The notes below the pieces were generated by a model that saw nothing but the letters and a program-made list of their open reading frames with translations, was not told the DNA's origin and searched no databases. This document shows, piece by piece, positions 1 to 7,914 of a stretch of DNA of 64,000 nucleotides. The DNA is taken from NCBI RefSeq assembly GCF_016624945.1, contig NZ_JACVUI010000005.1, positions 124,001-188,000 of the forward strand, written 5' to 3'. Origin of the DNA: Acinetobacter sp. S54 (lineage in GTDB: Bacteria > Pseudomonadota > Gammaproteobacteria > Pseudomonadales > Moraxellaceae). Numbering within the stretch: the stretch's first letter is position 1; each line of letters opens with the position of its first letter. Made by a program: the position numbers and the translations under genes.

Positions 1-1
1 A

Positions 2-373
2 GCTCCGAGCTTTTTGCGCATAGAAGATCAATTGACTGAAGCTTACTATCGACTCGCTGGGGTAACAGTTGAAAACCTGAGTTGGGATAAATGTTTGCTG
101 AAGTATGACCGTCCTCATAGTTTTATGTATGCCGATCCACCGTATTGGAAGCTAGCTGGTTACGGCATGGACTTTGGCTTAGATCAATACCAGCGCATGG
201 CTGAGTTGATGAAATCCTGTCGAAGTAAAATCATGCTCTCTATTAATGATCATCCTGAAATGCGAGAGGTCTTTGCAGAGCTGAATATTTCAACGGCCTC
301 AATTAAATATACTGTGGGTAATACTGAGCAAAGTCGGCAAACAAAACAGGAGCTGATCATTACCAATTACTGA
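2..373 (+). CDS. DNA adenine methylase (D12 class), C-terminal part
   Basis: The frame is open from the first bases of the window, so only the C-terminal ~123 residues are seen. The visible part carries the catalytic DPPY motif (MYADPPYW), the signature of N6-adenine methyltransferases. It is followed by the helix and the SINDHPEM / KQELIITNY blocks typical of phage D12-class (Dam-like) enzymes. It would methylate adenine in DNA, in phages usually to evade restriction or adjust regulation. It lies just upstream of the portal gene on the same strand. The TTG at 14 is probably internal, because the upstream reading (APSF) is continuous with family sequence. Recognition sequence cannot be told. 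Confidence 0.85.
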   Translation, partial: APSFLRIEDQLTEAYYRLAGVTVENLSWDKCLLKYDRPHSFMYADPPYWKLAGYGMDFGLDQYQRMAELMKSCRSKIMLSINDHPEMREVFAELNISTASIKYTVGNTEQSRQTKQELIITNY

Positions 374-588
374 TTTAAAGAATTTATACATTTATAAATC
401 TTTATAAATGCGTTTTTAGCGGTTTTAACATGATTCTGCGTCAATGATGCCAGATTCAATTTTAAATCGCTTAAAACGCAAATTGTGGCGATTCAATTTT
501 TTCTAAAAATCCAGCGGAAGTATTTCCGCCTGCTTTCAACCTTTTCCATTTTTTATGCTGACTTAAAATCCACAATTGTATTTTCGTC
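374..588 (+). other. Intergenic region with large inverted repeat
   Basis: This 215-bp stretch has no gene. It holds an imperfect inverted repeat, GCGTTTTTAGCG at 410-421 and CGCTTAAAACGC at 468-479 (11 of 12 pairs), with A+T-rich flanks, and two copies of GATTCAATTTT (about 453 and 490), the second running into a T-tract. This could be a terminator for the methylase transcript. The first copy of the phage palindrome follows at 513. Confidence 0.45.
513..532 (+). promoter_or_regulatory. Phage palindromic element, copy 1 (upstream of portal)
   Basis: The arms GCGGAA and TTCCGC flank a 4-bp spacer, followed by the conserved tail CCTG. It is the most divergent of four copies. The palindrome centre is about 67 bp upstream of the portal ATG at 589. 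A possible -10 (TATGCT, about 554) lies between. It is likely an operator for a late-gene activator; this is inference from repetition and spacing. Confidence 0.6.
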
Positions 589-2214
589 ATGGCATCAAAA
601 AAATCTAAGTCATCCAAACAAGACCGCACTGCGCTAGAAACTAATCAGACCGCAGAAATCGCATGGCTTGCAAATCAGTGGCAAGAACATCCGACGGTCG
701 GCCTCACACCTACATTACTTCATCGTCTGCTGACCGATGCCGAGCAAGGTAATCTAACGGCTCAGGCCGATTTATTTTCGGATATGGAAGAAAAAGATGC
801 ACATATCTTTTCTGAGATGGATAAGCGTAAAAAGGGTTTGAATGGTCTGGAGTGGAATGTTACGCCGCCAAAAAATGCCACGGATCAAGAAAAAAAGATT
901 GCTGAAGAAGTCACTGAATGGATGGATGACATCAAAGACTTTGAGATGTTTCTGTTTGATGCGATGGATGGCGTCGGTCATGGTTATAGCTGTCAGGAAA
1001 TTGAATGGCATCAAATGGGCAGCTTGTGGTTACCTAAGTCTTTTGAGCATGTGAATGCCCGCAACTTTATGACGCCTTATAGTCAACCCAACGAGTTACG
1101 ACTCAATGATGGTTCACCAGAGGGTGCGGATTTTTGGGATTTTGGCTGGTTTATTCATCGGCATAAAGCCAAGTCTGGTTATATCGCGCGTTCGGGGCTG
1201 CATCGGGTTTTGTCATGGCCATTTCTGTTTAAAAACTATGGTATCCGCGACATCATGGAGTTTCTTGAAATCTATGGCCTGCCAATCCGTGTCGGTAAAT
1301 ATCCCTCTGGTGCAACCGCTGAAGAAAAAATGACTTTATTACGTGCAGTCATGATGATCGGACGTAATGCAGGTGGTGCAATTCCGCACGGCATGAGTAT
1401 CGAGTTTGAGTCTGCTGCCACTGGCGACACTGATAATCATATGTCTCTGATTAAGTGGTGTGAACAAAGCCAATCCAAAGCTATTGTCGGTGGGACATTG
1501 CTCAGTCAAGCAGATGGTAAAACCAGTACCAATGCGCAAAGTAAAACTCATGAAGTGCAGTTCGATAAACTGGTGAAGTCTGATGCAAAGCAGCTCAGCC
1601 GATCTATTACAGACAGTTTGATCAGCCATATGATGCGTCTGAATTATCCGAATATTACTGAGGATCGTTATCCAAACTTTGCCTTTGATACCTCAGATAT
1701 TGAAGACATGGAGACCTTTAGTAATTCGTTAGATAAGCTGGTCAAAGTGGGTATGCGAATCCCGCGCAGTTGGGCGCATGAGAAACTCGGCATACCTGAG
1801 CCAGCAGATGACGATGAACCTGTTTTAGGTGTGCAGACTGAACAAACTACCCCAAATTTGGCAGCGAACAATCTACTTTATGCAGGTCTTCAGCATAATT
1901 TACTGGCTGCACTGAGTCAGACCACCACTTCAAACCCCGCTGAAGCTGCTGCGATCCGCGGCCAGATGCTGCTGGATGATCAGATTCAGCAAAATATTGA
2001 TAACCAGCATTTGCAAAATCAAGCTGAACAGATTTTACCGCAACTGCTTGCCAAGCTAAGTACCGCTGATGATATCGATGGCGCGCTGGCCATGCTGGCT
2101 GAAATTTTTCCTGAACGTGGACTGGATGGCTTGCAATCTGATCTGGAGCAACTGATGTTTGCCAGTGATGTACTTGGGCGGTTGTCTGTCGATGCAGGTC
2201 GCAGCCGTGGATAA
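589..2214 (+). CDS. Phage portal protein, DUF935 family (Mu gp29-like)
   Basis: The 541-residue protein matches the DUF935 portal family of Mu-like phages. These form the dodecameric ring at the head vertex through which DNA is packaged and ejected. Typical blocks are the N-terminal LHRLLTDAEQGNLTAQADLF segment, the central KNYGIRDIMEFLEIYGLPIRVGKY segment, and the later SKAIVGGTLLSQADGKT block. Length agrees with Mu gp29 (about 510 residues). It is the first gene after the methylase and is preceded by palindrome copy 1. Its end overlaps the start of the gpF-like gene. Confidence 0.93.
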   Translation: MASKKSKSSKQDRTALETNQTAEIAWLANQWQEHPTVGLTPTLLHRLLTDAEQGNLTAQADLFSDMEEKDAHIFSEMDKRKKGLNGLEWNVTPPKNATDQEKKIAEEVTEWMDDIKDFEMFLFDAMDGVGHGYSCQEIEWHQMGSLWLPKSFEHVNARNFMTPYSQPNELRLNDGSPEGADFWDFGWFIHRHKAKSGYIARSGLHRVLSWPFLFKNYGIRDIMEFLEIYGLPIRVGKYPSGATAEEKMTLLRAVMMIGRNAGGAIPHGMSIEFESAATGDTDNHMSLIKWCEQSQSKAIVGGTLLSQADGKTSTNAQSKTHEVQFDKLVKSDAKQLSRSITDSLISHMMRLNYPNITEDRYPNFAFDTSDIEDMETFSNSLDKLVKVGMRIPRSWAHEKLGIPEPADDDEPVLGVQTEQTTPNLAANNLLYAGLQHNLLAALSQTTTSNPAEAAAIRGQMLLDDQIQQNIDNQHLQNQAEQILPQLLAKLSTADDIDGALAMLAEIFPERGLDGLQSDLEQLMFASDVLGRLSVDAGRSRG

Positions 2215-3526
2215 GCCTACGCTTCAGGCGTTATTTAGACAGCCGCCGCGTCGGGCAATTGAGTATTTACAACAAAAACAGGTCATGCCCTCAGAAGACT
2301 GGTGGCGAGTTCAGGGCGATGCACATAACAAGTCATTTGTGATTGCGCACATGACACAGCTTGATCTGCTGGAAGATATTCGACAGTCGCTGGTCGATGC
2401 ACAAAAAAATGGCATGAATTTGAAGCAATGGTCTGAAGTTGCTGAACAGAAAATGAAAGCCCGTGGCTGGTGGGGAAAGCAAGAAATTCAGACTGAAGCT
2501 GGTACACGTGAAGTGCAACTAGGTAATGCTTACCGCCTGCGCACGATTTACCAGACCAATATGGCACAGGCCTATGAGGCTGGCCGCCAGTCGGTGATGT
2601 GGAGCGAAGACAAGCTTTTTCCTTACGTCCAGTATAGCGCGATTTTAGATAATCGAACCCGCCCACGGCATCGAGCATTGCATGGCGTAGTCATGCGTAA
2701 ATCTGATCCAGCTTGGCAAGCCATTGCCCCGAAGAATGGTTATAACTGCCGCTGTACCACGATTGAGCTGATGGAAATGGATGTTCAGTCGCAAAATTTA
2801 AAGGTGCGTGACAGTACCGGTTATTTTCGTATTGATGAGGTCGATGTCGGCAATGGAGGTATTGCAACCGTTGCACGATTAGATTTTCCAGATCTGCCAG
2901 CGTTTAGCACCGATGCTGGTTGGGTGGGTCGTCCCGATGCCAACATGACACAGCAACTACTGGATAAAGCGTTAGTCGCTGAGCCTAAAATTGCTTCGAC
3001 TGTGGTTCAACAGACTTTTAAAAATCAGTCAGTCGTCAATGCTTACAATGAAGAAATTAAACAATGGATTAAGTCAGTTGATCCAGCGCGACCTCGTGGG
3101 GATATGAAGCCCGTCGGTGTTTTTCCTAAACAATTTATCAAGAAAATAAAAGCCCATTCAGGCATTGAGCTTGAAACCGCAGTCATTACGGTACACGACA
3201 AAGACACCATCGCGCATATTTCAAAAGAGCGTAAAAAGCATGATCATGACTGGTTTGCTGACATTGTAGAGCATTTAGTACAGCCGCATGATTTATATTG
3301 GGATGTCAAACATGGCAATGCAGCTTTAGTATTTGATGTTGAAGATGGTCAGCATAAATATAAGCTGATTGTGCAATTAAATCGTCAAAATAAAGGTCGT
3401 GTCGACGGTGAGCGCGTCAATACGGTTGGTAATTTAATTCGGACGATAGTAGTTGAGGAAACCAGTAATTTTGAGAATGGCCACGATTATATTTATTTGG
3501 ATCATTTTAATGGCGAAAAAAAATAG
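2192..3526 (+). CDS. gpF-like minor head protein with nuclease-like C-terminal domain
   Basis: The N-terminal half (to about residue 215) is a Mu gpF / SPP1 gp7-type head morphogenesis domain, with YSAILDNRTRPRHRALHG and the closing NGYNCRCTT motif. These minor head proteins sit in the capsid near the portal. The last ~155 residues (from about 3050) are not part of the usual gpF. They resemble the phage Barnase-EndoU-Colicin-RelE-like (PBECR) nuclease domains known from MuF polymorphic toxins: a GVFPKQF segment, a short IAHISKERKK block, and HLVQPHDLYWD. I chose ATG 2192, which overlaps the portal end by 23 bp; TTG 2159 is the longer alternative. The gene ends inside the tRNA-like element on the other strand. 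Confidence 0.85.
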   Translation: MQVAAVDKPTLQALFRQPPRRAIEYLQQKQVMPSEDWWRVQGDAHNKSFVIAHMTQLDLLEDIRQSLVDAQKNGMNLKQWSEVAEQKMKARGWWGKQEIQTEAGTREVQLGNAYRLRTIYQTNMAQAYEAGRQSVMWSEDKLFPYVQYSAILDNRTRPRHRALHGVVMRKSDPAWQAIAPKNGYNCRCTTIELMEMDVQSQNLKVRDSTGYFRIDEVDVGNGGIATVARLDFPDLPAFSTDAGWVGRPDANMTQQLLDKALVAEPKIASTVVQQTFKNQSVVNAYNEEIKQWIKSVDPARPRGDMKPVGVFPKQFIKKIKAHSGIELETAVITVHDKDTIAHISKERKKHDHDWFADIVEHLVQPHDLYWDVKHGNAALVFDVEDGQHKYKLIVQLNRQNKGRVDGERVNTVGNLIRTIVVEETSNFENGHDYIYLDHFNGEKK

Positions 3527-3600
3527 ACGGTGCTGGGACTCGAACCCAGATAGACGAAAGCATTTAGCTTCCGATGGCTTCCTATCGCCTACAACCGTCT
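3525..3600 (-). tRNA. tRNA-like sequence, isotype uncertain
   Basis: Read on the minus strand this 76-nt segment has a 7-bp acceptor pair (AGACGGT / ACCGTCT), U8, a short D-stem (GGC/GCC) with GG in its loop, an anticodon stem GGAAG/CTTTC around the loop CTAAATG, and a perfect T-arm (CTGGG TTCGAGT CCCAG). Defects argue against a standard functional tRNA: one extra C between T-stem and acceptor stem, a 3-bp D-stem, an apparent AAA anticodon and no encoded CCA. It lies antisense in the phage late transcript and its 3' end abuts the gpF stop codon. It may be a degenerate phage tRNA gene or a folded spacer between gpF and gpG. Confidence 0.45.
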
Positions 3601-3639
3601 TACCCAAAATTCTAGCTTAAATTATAGGCAGGTGCAATC

Positions 3640-4119
3640 ATGTCAGTGATTCAACTTCGTGACGAAAATGTCGTTCAAACCCTGAATAGGGCTGCATCTG
3701 GTTTAGTGAATCCTGAACCTTTAGCCGCAGCACTTGAACGGGTCTTGGTTAGTCAGTCTTTGCAGAATTTTCATGCCAATGGTCGTCCAGCGTGGGCTGG
3801 GCTTTCGCCAGTAACATTAGCAATTTATCGTCGGCAAGGTATTGTGCCACAAGGTATTTTGCAACGCTCTGCGGGTGGTCTGCGTGATAGCGTACAAGGT
3901 GATCATGATTCGACATCGGCAACCGTTGGCGCTGGATCGGGAAAAAGCACAGATTATGCAGCCATTCACCAATTTGGTGGCATGGCAGGTCGTGGTAAGA
4001 AAGTCCGCATTCCAGCGCGACCTTATTTGCCAATGGATGATGCTGGGTTTTTACAACCTGAAGCAGAGACAGCTGTTGAATACACTGCACAACATTTTTT
4101 AAGCCATTTGTTTGATTAA
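3640..4119 (+). CDS. Phage virion morphogenesis protein (Mu gpG-like)
   Basis: The 159-residue protein matches the Mu gpG / phage virion morphogenesis (tail completion) family, which acts at head-tail joining. The family signature is present: RPAWAGLSPVTLAIYRRQG, then a helix-rich middle, YAAIHQFGG, and the closing IPARPYLPMDD block. It lies in the usual place between gpF and the protease gene. ATG 3640 is preceded by the A/G-rich AGGCAGG. The 90-bp gap after it holds palindrome copy 2. Confidence 0.9.
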   Translation: MSVIQLRDENVVQTLNRAASGLVNPEPLAAALERVLVSQSLQNFHANGRPAWAGLSPVTLAIYRRQGIVPQGILQRSAGGLRDSVQGDHDSTSATVGAGSGKSTDYAAIHQFGGMAGRGKKVRIPARPYLPMDDAGFLQPEAETAVEYTAQHFLSHLFD

Positions 4120-4136
4120 AGCTATTTCAATATTCA

Positions 4137-4155
4137 GCGGAAACCTTTCCGCCTG
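4137..4155 (+). promoter_or_regulatory. Phage palindromic element, copy 2 (upstream of protease)
   Basis: GCGGAAA and TTTCCGC flank a 2-bp spacer, followed by the tail CCTGATCT. The centre is about 65 bp upstream of the ATG at 4210. In phage Mu the late promoter PI lies before the equivalent gene I, so a promoter role is plausible here. TTTAAT near 4175 could be the -10. Confidence 0.65.
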
Positions 4156-4209
4156 ATCTTCTTATCTCCTGCATTTTAATCTCATAACATCATTTTAAAA
4201 GTTGATGTT

Positions 4210-5292
4210 ATGACCGATTCAGTTCTTGTAGCTCAATGCTCATTTGATTTAACCGCCTCATCGGATCAAGCCGATTATTTGGTGTTAGTGCCTGAGGGTG
4301 TATTTAGGGGTGTCGATGGACGTCCTTTTGATGCGCCGCATTGGTTACTCACTCCAGAGCGTGGTCGTCAGATTGTAGCAGCATTGAATCAACGCAACAT
4401 TGATATGGTCATTGACTATGAACATGCCACTTTAAAGAGCCAAGTTTCGGGTGAACCTGCACCTGCGGCTGGTTGGTTGAAATCCGAAAGTTTCAGGTAT
4501 ATCGATGGAGTCGGAATATGTAGCGCCCAATTTGAATGGCTGGATAAAGCAAAAGGTTTTATTGAGTCGGGAGAATATAAATATTTATCGCCAGTACTTT
4601 TCTATAACAAGCTTGGCGAAGTCTTAGCATTAATCAATGTCGCTCTAACAAATACCCCTGCATTAGATCAGTTGCCCGAAGCCAAGCTTGCTGCGGCAGC
4701 TCAGGAATTTTTTGCCTTAAATAATGATGAGGATTCAACAATGAAAGAGTTTTTAGAACTCATGCGTAAAAAACTGGGGCTAGCTGAAACAGCCACAGAT
4801 GAAGAGTTTTTGGTGGCTGCAAATAGTGCATTTACTAAGCTTGATGATGCATTCGGAACAGCTTTCGTCAAGTCTGAACAAACCCTTGTTGCAGCTATTG
4901 AACAGGCTATAGAAGTCAAAGCTGCTGCAAATAGTCAGACCACGCCAGATCCTGCGAAATATGTACCGATGGCAGTTTATCAGGAAGCCGTTGCCAAAGC
5001 GGGTAACGCTGATGCCGCGGTTAAAGCCAAAGAAATTGACGATTTGATCGTTGCTGCCTGTAGTGATGGTCGTTTAACAGGTGAAGCAACCATCAACTGG
5101 GTAAAAGATCAGGCTAAAACCAATCCTGATTTTGTCAAAGCTCATCTTGAAGGTTTGCCAAAAATTGCGGCGTTGTCTCAACGTCAGACTGAAACTATTA
5201 ATCTTGGTGGCGGTCAGCAACAGAAACAACTTACTCCAGAAGTTCAGCAAGTCGCGACTTTGATGGGTATTGAAATTAAGGCAGGTGAATAA
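4210..5292 (+). CDS. Mu gpI-like phage head protease
   Basis: The 360-residue protein matches the Mu-like prophage I protein, the head maturation protease that removes the scaffold and trims head proteins. The N-terminal half carries typical blocks: LVPEGVFRGVDGRP, IDMVIDYEHATLK, and SPVLFYNKLGEVLALINVALTNTPAL. The C-terminal half is a charged, helical scaffold-like region. As in Mu, an internal in-frame start (ATG 4741) probably yields a separate scaffold protein. Its stop overlaps the next ATG (TAATG), which suggests coupled translation. Confidence 0.92.
   Translation: MTDSVLVAQCSFDLTASSDQADYLVLVPEGVFRGVDGRPFDAPHWLLTPERGRQIVAALNQRNIDMVIDYEHATLKSQVSGEPAPAAGWLKSESFRYIDGVGICSAQFEWLDKAKGFIESGEYKYLSPVLFYNKLGEVLALINVALTNTPALDQLPEAKLAAAAQEFFALNNDEDSTMKEFLELMRKKLGLAETATDEEFLVAANSAFTKLDDAFGTAFVKSEQTLVAAIEQAIEVKAAANSQTTPDPAKYVPMAVYQEAVAKAGNADAAVKAKEIDDLIVAACSDGRLTGEATINWVKDQAKTNPDFVKAHLEGLPKIAALSQRQTETINLGGGQQQKQLTPEVQQVATLMGIEIKAGE
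4741..5292 (+). CDS. Nested scaffold protein (Mu gpZ-like), internal start in gpI
   Basis: An in-frame ATG at 4741 is preceded by a good ribosome binding site (TGAGGA, 4728-4733, 7-nt spacing) within the protease gene. Starting here gives a 183-residue protein (MKEFLELMRKKLGLAET...) of helical, charged character ending in the gpI C-terminus. In Mu, gene Z is nested in gene I in the same way and makes the scaffold around which the capsid assembles. The strong site and matching layout support the call; expression is inferred. Confidence 0.65.
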   Translation: MKEFLELMRKKLGLAETATDEEFLVAANSAFTKLDDAFGTAFVKSEQTLVAAIEQAIEVKAAANSQTTPDPAKYVPMAVYQEAVAKAGNADAAVKAKEIDDLIVAACSDGRLTGEATINWVKDQAKTNPDFVKAHLEGLPKIAALSQRQTETINLGGGQQQKQLTPEVQQVATLMGIEIKAGE

Positions 5293-5705
5293 TGAAAAGC
5301 CTTTTACAGAATGGAGTTGATCGTAATACGCCACGTCGTGAACTCGGATTATTCGTTGTACCAGTAAAAGCAGGTGCAATCATTCGTGCGGGATTCATGG
5401 TGTGTGTCGATGCGACTGGTTACGCAATCGAAGCGACTGCCAATCCTGATTTAATTTATTTAGGACGGGCCGAGGACGGTGTGGAAGTAGCTAGCGCAAG
5501 TAATGGTGAATTTACGATTCAGGTACGTACACATAATGCATTTTTCTATGCAAACAGTAAAACCGATCCAGTGACACAGGCTTCATTTTGTCAGCCTTGT
5601 TATATCGAGGATGGTGAAACGGTGGCTGCAACAGATGGCACGGGTACGCTATCAAAAGCTGGACGTGTGGTAGGAATTGAACAAGACGGAGTATGGGTCG
5701 AATGA
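5292..5705 (+). CDS. Probable capsid decoration/stabilising protein (DUF2190-like)
   Basis: The small protein (137 residues) lies between the protease and the major head gene, where many Mu-like phages carry a decoration-type protein. It has a beta-rich pattern with LGLFVVPVKAGAIIRAGFMVCVDATG and later GRVVGIEQDGVWVE, as in DUF2190/decoration-type proteins that begin with removal of a start peptide and bind the capsid surface. The ATG overlaps the protease stop by one base. The role is inferred from fold pattern and position. Confidence 0.6.
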   Translation: MKSLLQNGVDRNTPRRELGLFVVPVKAGAIIRAGFMVCVDATGYAIEATANPDLIYLGRAEDGVEVASASNGEFTIQVRTHNAFFYANSKTDPVTQASFCQPCYIEDGETVAATDGTGTLSKAGRVVGIEQDGVWVE

Positions 5706-6610
5706 ATATTAACGGTGCAACATTAGACGCTTTGTATTTGGGCGTTAAAACAGTATTCAACAATGCTTTCACTGCGACTCAAACCGAGTGGCAAGAAATT
5801 GCGATGGAAGTCCCCAGCTCTGCTGCGTTTGAGAATTACAAGTGGCTCGGCAATATTCCACAAATGCGCCTTTGGGTTGGCAAGAAGAATATTCAAAAAC
5901 TGGATAAATATGACTATGTCATTAAGAACCAGTCATATGAAGCAACGATAGAAATTGCCCGTGATGATATCGAAGACAATCAAATTGCAGGCTTGAATAT
6001 CCAAGCAAGCTCTGTCGGTGAAAGTGCCAAAAAACATCCTGATCAGTTGGTCTATCAAGCGGTGAATGGTGGGTTTACCAACAAATGTTTTGATGGCCAG
6101 CCATTTTTCTCAGCCAACCATAAAGTAGGTAAAACCACCTTTGGCAATAAAGGCACTAAAAAACTTTCTAGTGCGACTGCGGCAGCGGCTGATGCATCCA
6201 TTGGTGCAGCAATTCGAGCACTTGAAGAAATTACGGATGAAAACGGTGAATCTTTAGGTGTTAAACCTGTGATTTTGCTTGTGCCGCCTGCTTTGCGAGC
6301 TACCGCAACACGTTTGATGAATAACGAAAAATTGGGTGATGATTCTGAAAACCCATATCGGAATACAGCGAAAGTAGTCGTGTCTGGTCGTATTAAAGAT
6401 CCTAACCATTGGTTCTTACTCGATACATCTAAACCTGTAAAACCTTTTATTTATCAAAAACGCAAAGCTGCACAGTTAGTACGTTCAACTGGTTCTGATA
6501 GTAGTAACGTCTTCATGGAAGGTGTGTATTACTACGGTGTTGAAGCTCGTGGCAATTCAGGTTATGGCTTCTGGCAACTTGCTTTTGGTTCTGACGGTAC
6601 GGAGGCATAA
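5702..6610 (+). CDS. Major head subunit (Mu gpT-like)
   Basis: This is the Mu-like major capsid protein, about 302 residues, of the HK97-like fold class. Recognisable blocks include MRLWVGKKNIQKLDKYDYVI, IEIARDDIEDNQIG-like IARDDIEDNQIAGL, and the C-terminal YYYGVEARGNSGYGFWQLA. I chose ATG 5702, which overlaps the preceding stop as ATGA and has GGAG at 5688-5691 (10-nt spacing). The ATG at 5693 is too near that site. The order protease, scaffold, decoration, major head is that of Mu-like phages. Confidence 0.92.
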   Translation: MNINGATLDALYLGVKTVFNNAFTATQTEWQEIAMEVPSSAAFENYKWLGNIPQMRLWVGKKNIQKLDKYDYVIKNQSYEATIEIARDDIEDNQIAGLNIQASSVGESAKKHPDQLVYQAVNGGFTNKCFDGQPFFSANHKVGKTTFGNKGTKKLSSATAAAADASIGAAIRALEEITDENGESLGVKPVILLVPPALRATATRLMNNEKLGDDSENPYRNTAKVVVSGRIKDPNHWFLLDTSKPVKPFIYQKRKAAQLVRSTGSDSSNVFMEGVYYYGVEARGNSGYGFWQLAFGSDGTEA

Positions 6611-6613
6611 GTC

Positions 6614-7039
6614 ATGTATGCAACGGTAGATGCGATGCTGCGAAAATTCGGGGAACGTGAGCTGATCCAGCTCACAGATACTGAAGCCCCGTATCAAGAT
6701 GTAATTAATTACGACAAGCTGAATGCTGCACTCGCTGAAGCGAACTCGGAAATTGACGGTTATCTTGCGAGTCGCTATAAACTGCCGTTGCCTGCTGTGC
6801 CACCATTTTTAGAAAACATCGGCTGCAACATGGCACGTTACCATGCTTGCACGGGTGCTATCTCTGAAAACGATCCGATCAAAACCCGTTATGACAATGC
6901 AGTGAAGTCCCTTAAGGAAATCGCCAAAGGTACGATTGCGGTTGGTGGTACACCTGCGGGTGAAGCTGCTCCAGTTAAAACCTCTAATAATGTGATGTTC
7001 CAAGTCGGACGTCATGACTGGGGAGGCAAAGGATGGTAG
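6614..7039 (+). CDS. Mu gp36-like head-tail connector protein (DUF1320)
   Basis: The 141-residue protein matches the DUF1320 (Mu gp36) family, thought to be a head completion or connector protein. It shows the N-terminal YATVDAMLRKFGERELIQLT pattern, the ALAEANSEIDGYLASRYKLPL helix block, and NIGCNMARYHAC. The C-terminal VMFQVGRHDWGGKGW ends in the short aromatic/glycine tail usual for the family. It overlaps the following gene by 7 bp. Confidence 0.88.
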   Translation: MYATVDAMLRKFGERELIQLTDTEAPYQDVINYDKLNAALAEANSEIDGYLASRYKLPLPAVPPFLENIGCNMARYHACTGAISENDPIKTRYDNAVKSLKEIAKGTIAVGGTPAGEAAPVKTSNNVMFQVGRHDWGGKGW

Positions 7040-7647
7040 ACCTCAATCTGTCAATTGTTGAGCAAGGCATCAAGTCTGTGATGGCTGAGCAGATTAAAAA
7101 TCGTGAATGGCCGTGGATACGTGAAATTAAGACCTATGGTGGTGAATTTGATGATGAAACACTGGCGTTCGTTAAAACTTTCCCTGCGATCTGGGTGACT
7201 TATCAGGGTTCAACATCTGAAAAAACCAGTCATAACAAAACCGAGTACAAATCCACATTCGTTGTATTAGTCGGTGCGCATTCACTGCGTAACGAAGAAT
7301 CCCAACGTCATAGTGTCGGTGCGGATATCGGCACATATGAAATGCTGGATCGTGTACAGCGTCTACTCAGCGTCAATGATTTATCCAGCCAGAATATTAA
7401 GGGTTTGGCTCCATTGGAAATGGGCAAAACTCGAACCATTTTTAATACGACAACTCGTGGCCAATCCATCAGTGTGTTGGCACAAGAATTTACCACGCAG
7501 TATGTGATTCAGGCCTCAGATAGAGACAGAGAAGAAGCCGAAACGGATGCCATGCTGACACACGTCAATTTCAATTATTACTTTGATCCAAAAGATTACG
7601 GCATCACTGAAGCTGATGCTTCCGATCTGGTCAAACTGAAGGAATAA
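7033..7647 (+). CDS. Mu gp37-like tail terminator-type protein (DUF1834)
   Basis: The 204-residue protein matches the DUF1834 (Mu gp37) family, located between the connector and the sheath and probably acting in head-tail joining or tail length completion. Signature stretches are FVKTFPAIWVTYQGS, the strand TFVVLVGAHSLRNEESQRH, and IGTYEMLDRVQRLL. Spacing to the sheath gene is only 3 nt, so it is part of one operon. The final ~50 residues include an acidic segment. Confidence 0.85.
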   Translation: MVDLNLSIVEQGIKSVMAEQIKNREWPWIREIKTYGGEFDDETLAFVKTFPAIWVTYQGSTSEKTSHNKTEYKSTFVVLVGAHSLRNEESQRHSVGADIGTYEMLDRVQRLLSVNDLSSQNIKGLAPLEMGKTRTIFNTTTRGQSISVLAQEFTTQYVIQASDRDREEAETDAMLTHVNFNYYFDPKDYGITEADASDLVKLKE

Positions 7648-7650
7648 ATT

Positions 7651-7914
7651 ATGTCGATCCCTCCACTTAAAACACCAGGTGTTTATACCGAAGTGAATAT
7701 CAATACTCAGCGGACTGGACTAATTGCCAATACGCAGAAAGTTTTATTTATCACTTTTGATACCAATAGCCCAGATATGCCTATCTCTATCTATGATAAA
7801 GCTGCTGCCGATGAAGCATTTGGAGTAAATTCGGAAGCGGGTCGTATGATTACGGCTGCAATTAAAACAAACAGAACTGTGGATGTGCAATGCTTGGGAA
7901 AGTCGGCGACGTGA
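7651..7914 (+). CDS. Tail sheath protein (Mu gpL-like), N-terminal piece
   Basis: The first 87 residues of a contractile tail sheath are seen, with TPGVYTEVNINTQRTGL and the ITAAIKTNRTVDVQCLG block that in intact gpL-type sheaths runs on into the rest of the protein. Here a TGA at 7912-7914 ends it. The stop overlaps a GTG (7911) that starts another ORF in a different frame. The C-terminal part of the sheath is a separate ORF from 8322. The piece could be functional as a split subunit or be a broken gene. Confidence 0.8.
   Translation: MSIPPLKTPGVYTEVNINTQRTGLIANTQKVLFITFDTNSPDMPISIYDKAAADEAFGVNSEAGRMITAAIKTNRTVDVQCLGKSAT

Noticed and set aside
2159..2191. TTG at 2159 as gpF start
   Set aside because: It overlaps the portal gene by 56 bp, is a TTG without a good ribosome binding site, and the ATG at 2192 gives a family-like N-terminus.
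5693..5701. ATG at 5693 as gpT start
   Set aside because: It is only one base from the GGAG ribosome binding site. ATG 5702 has proper spacing and the usual stop-start overlap.
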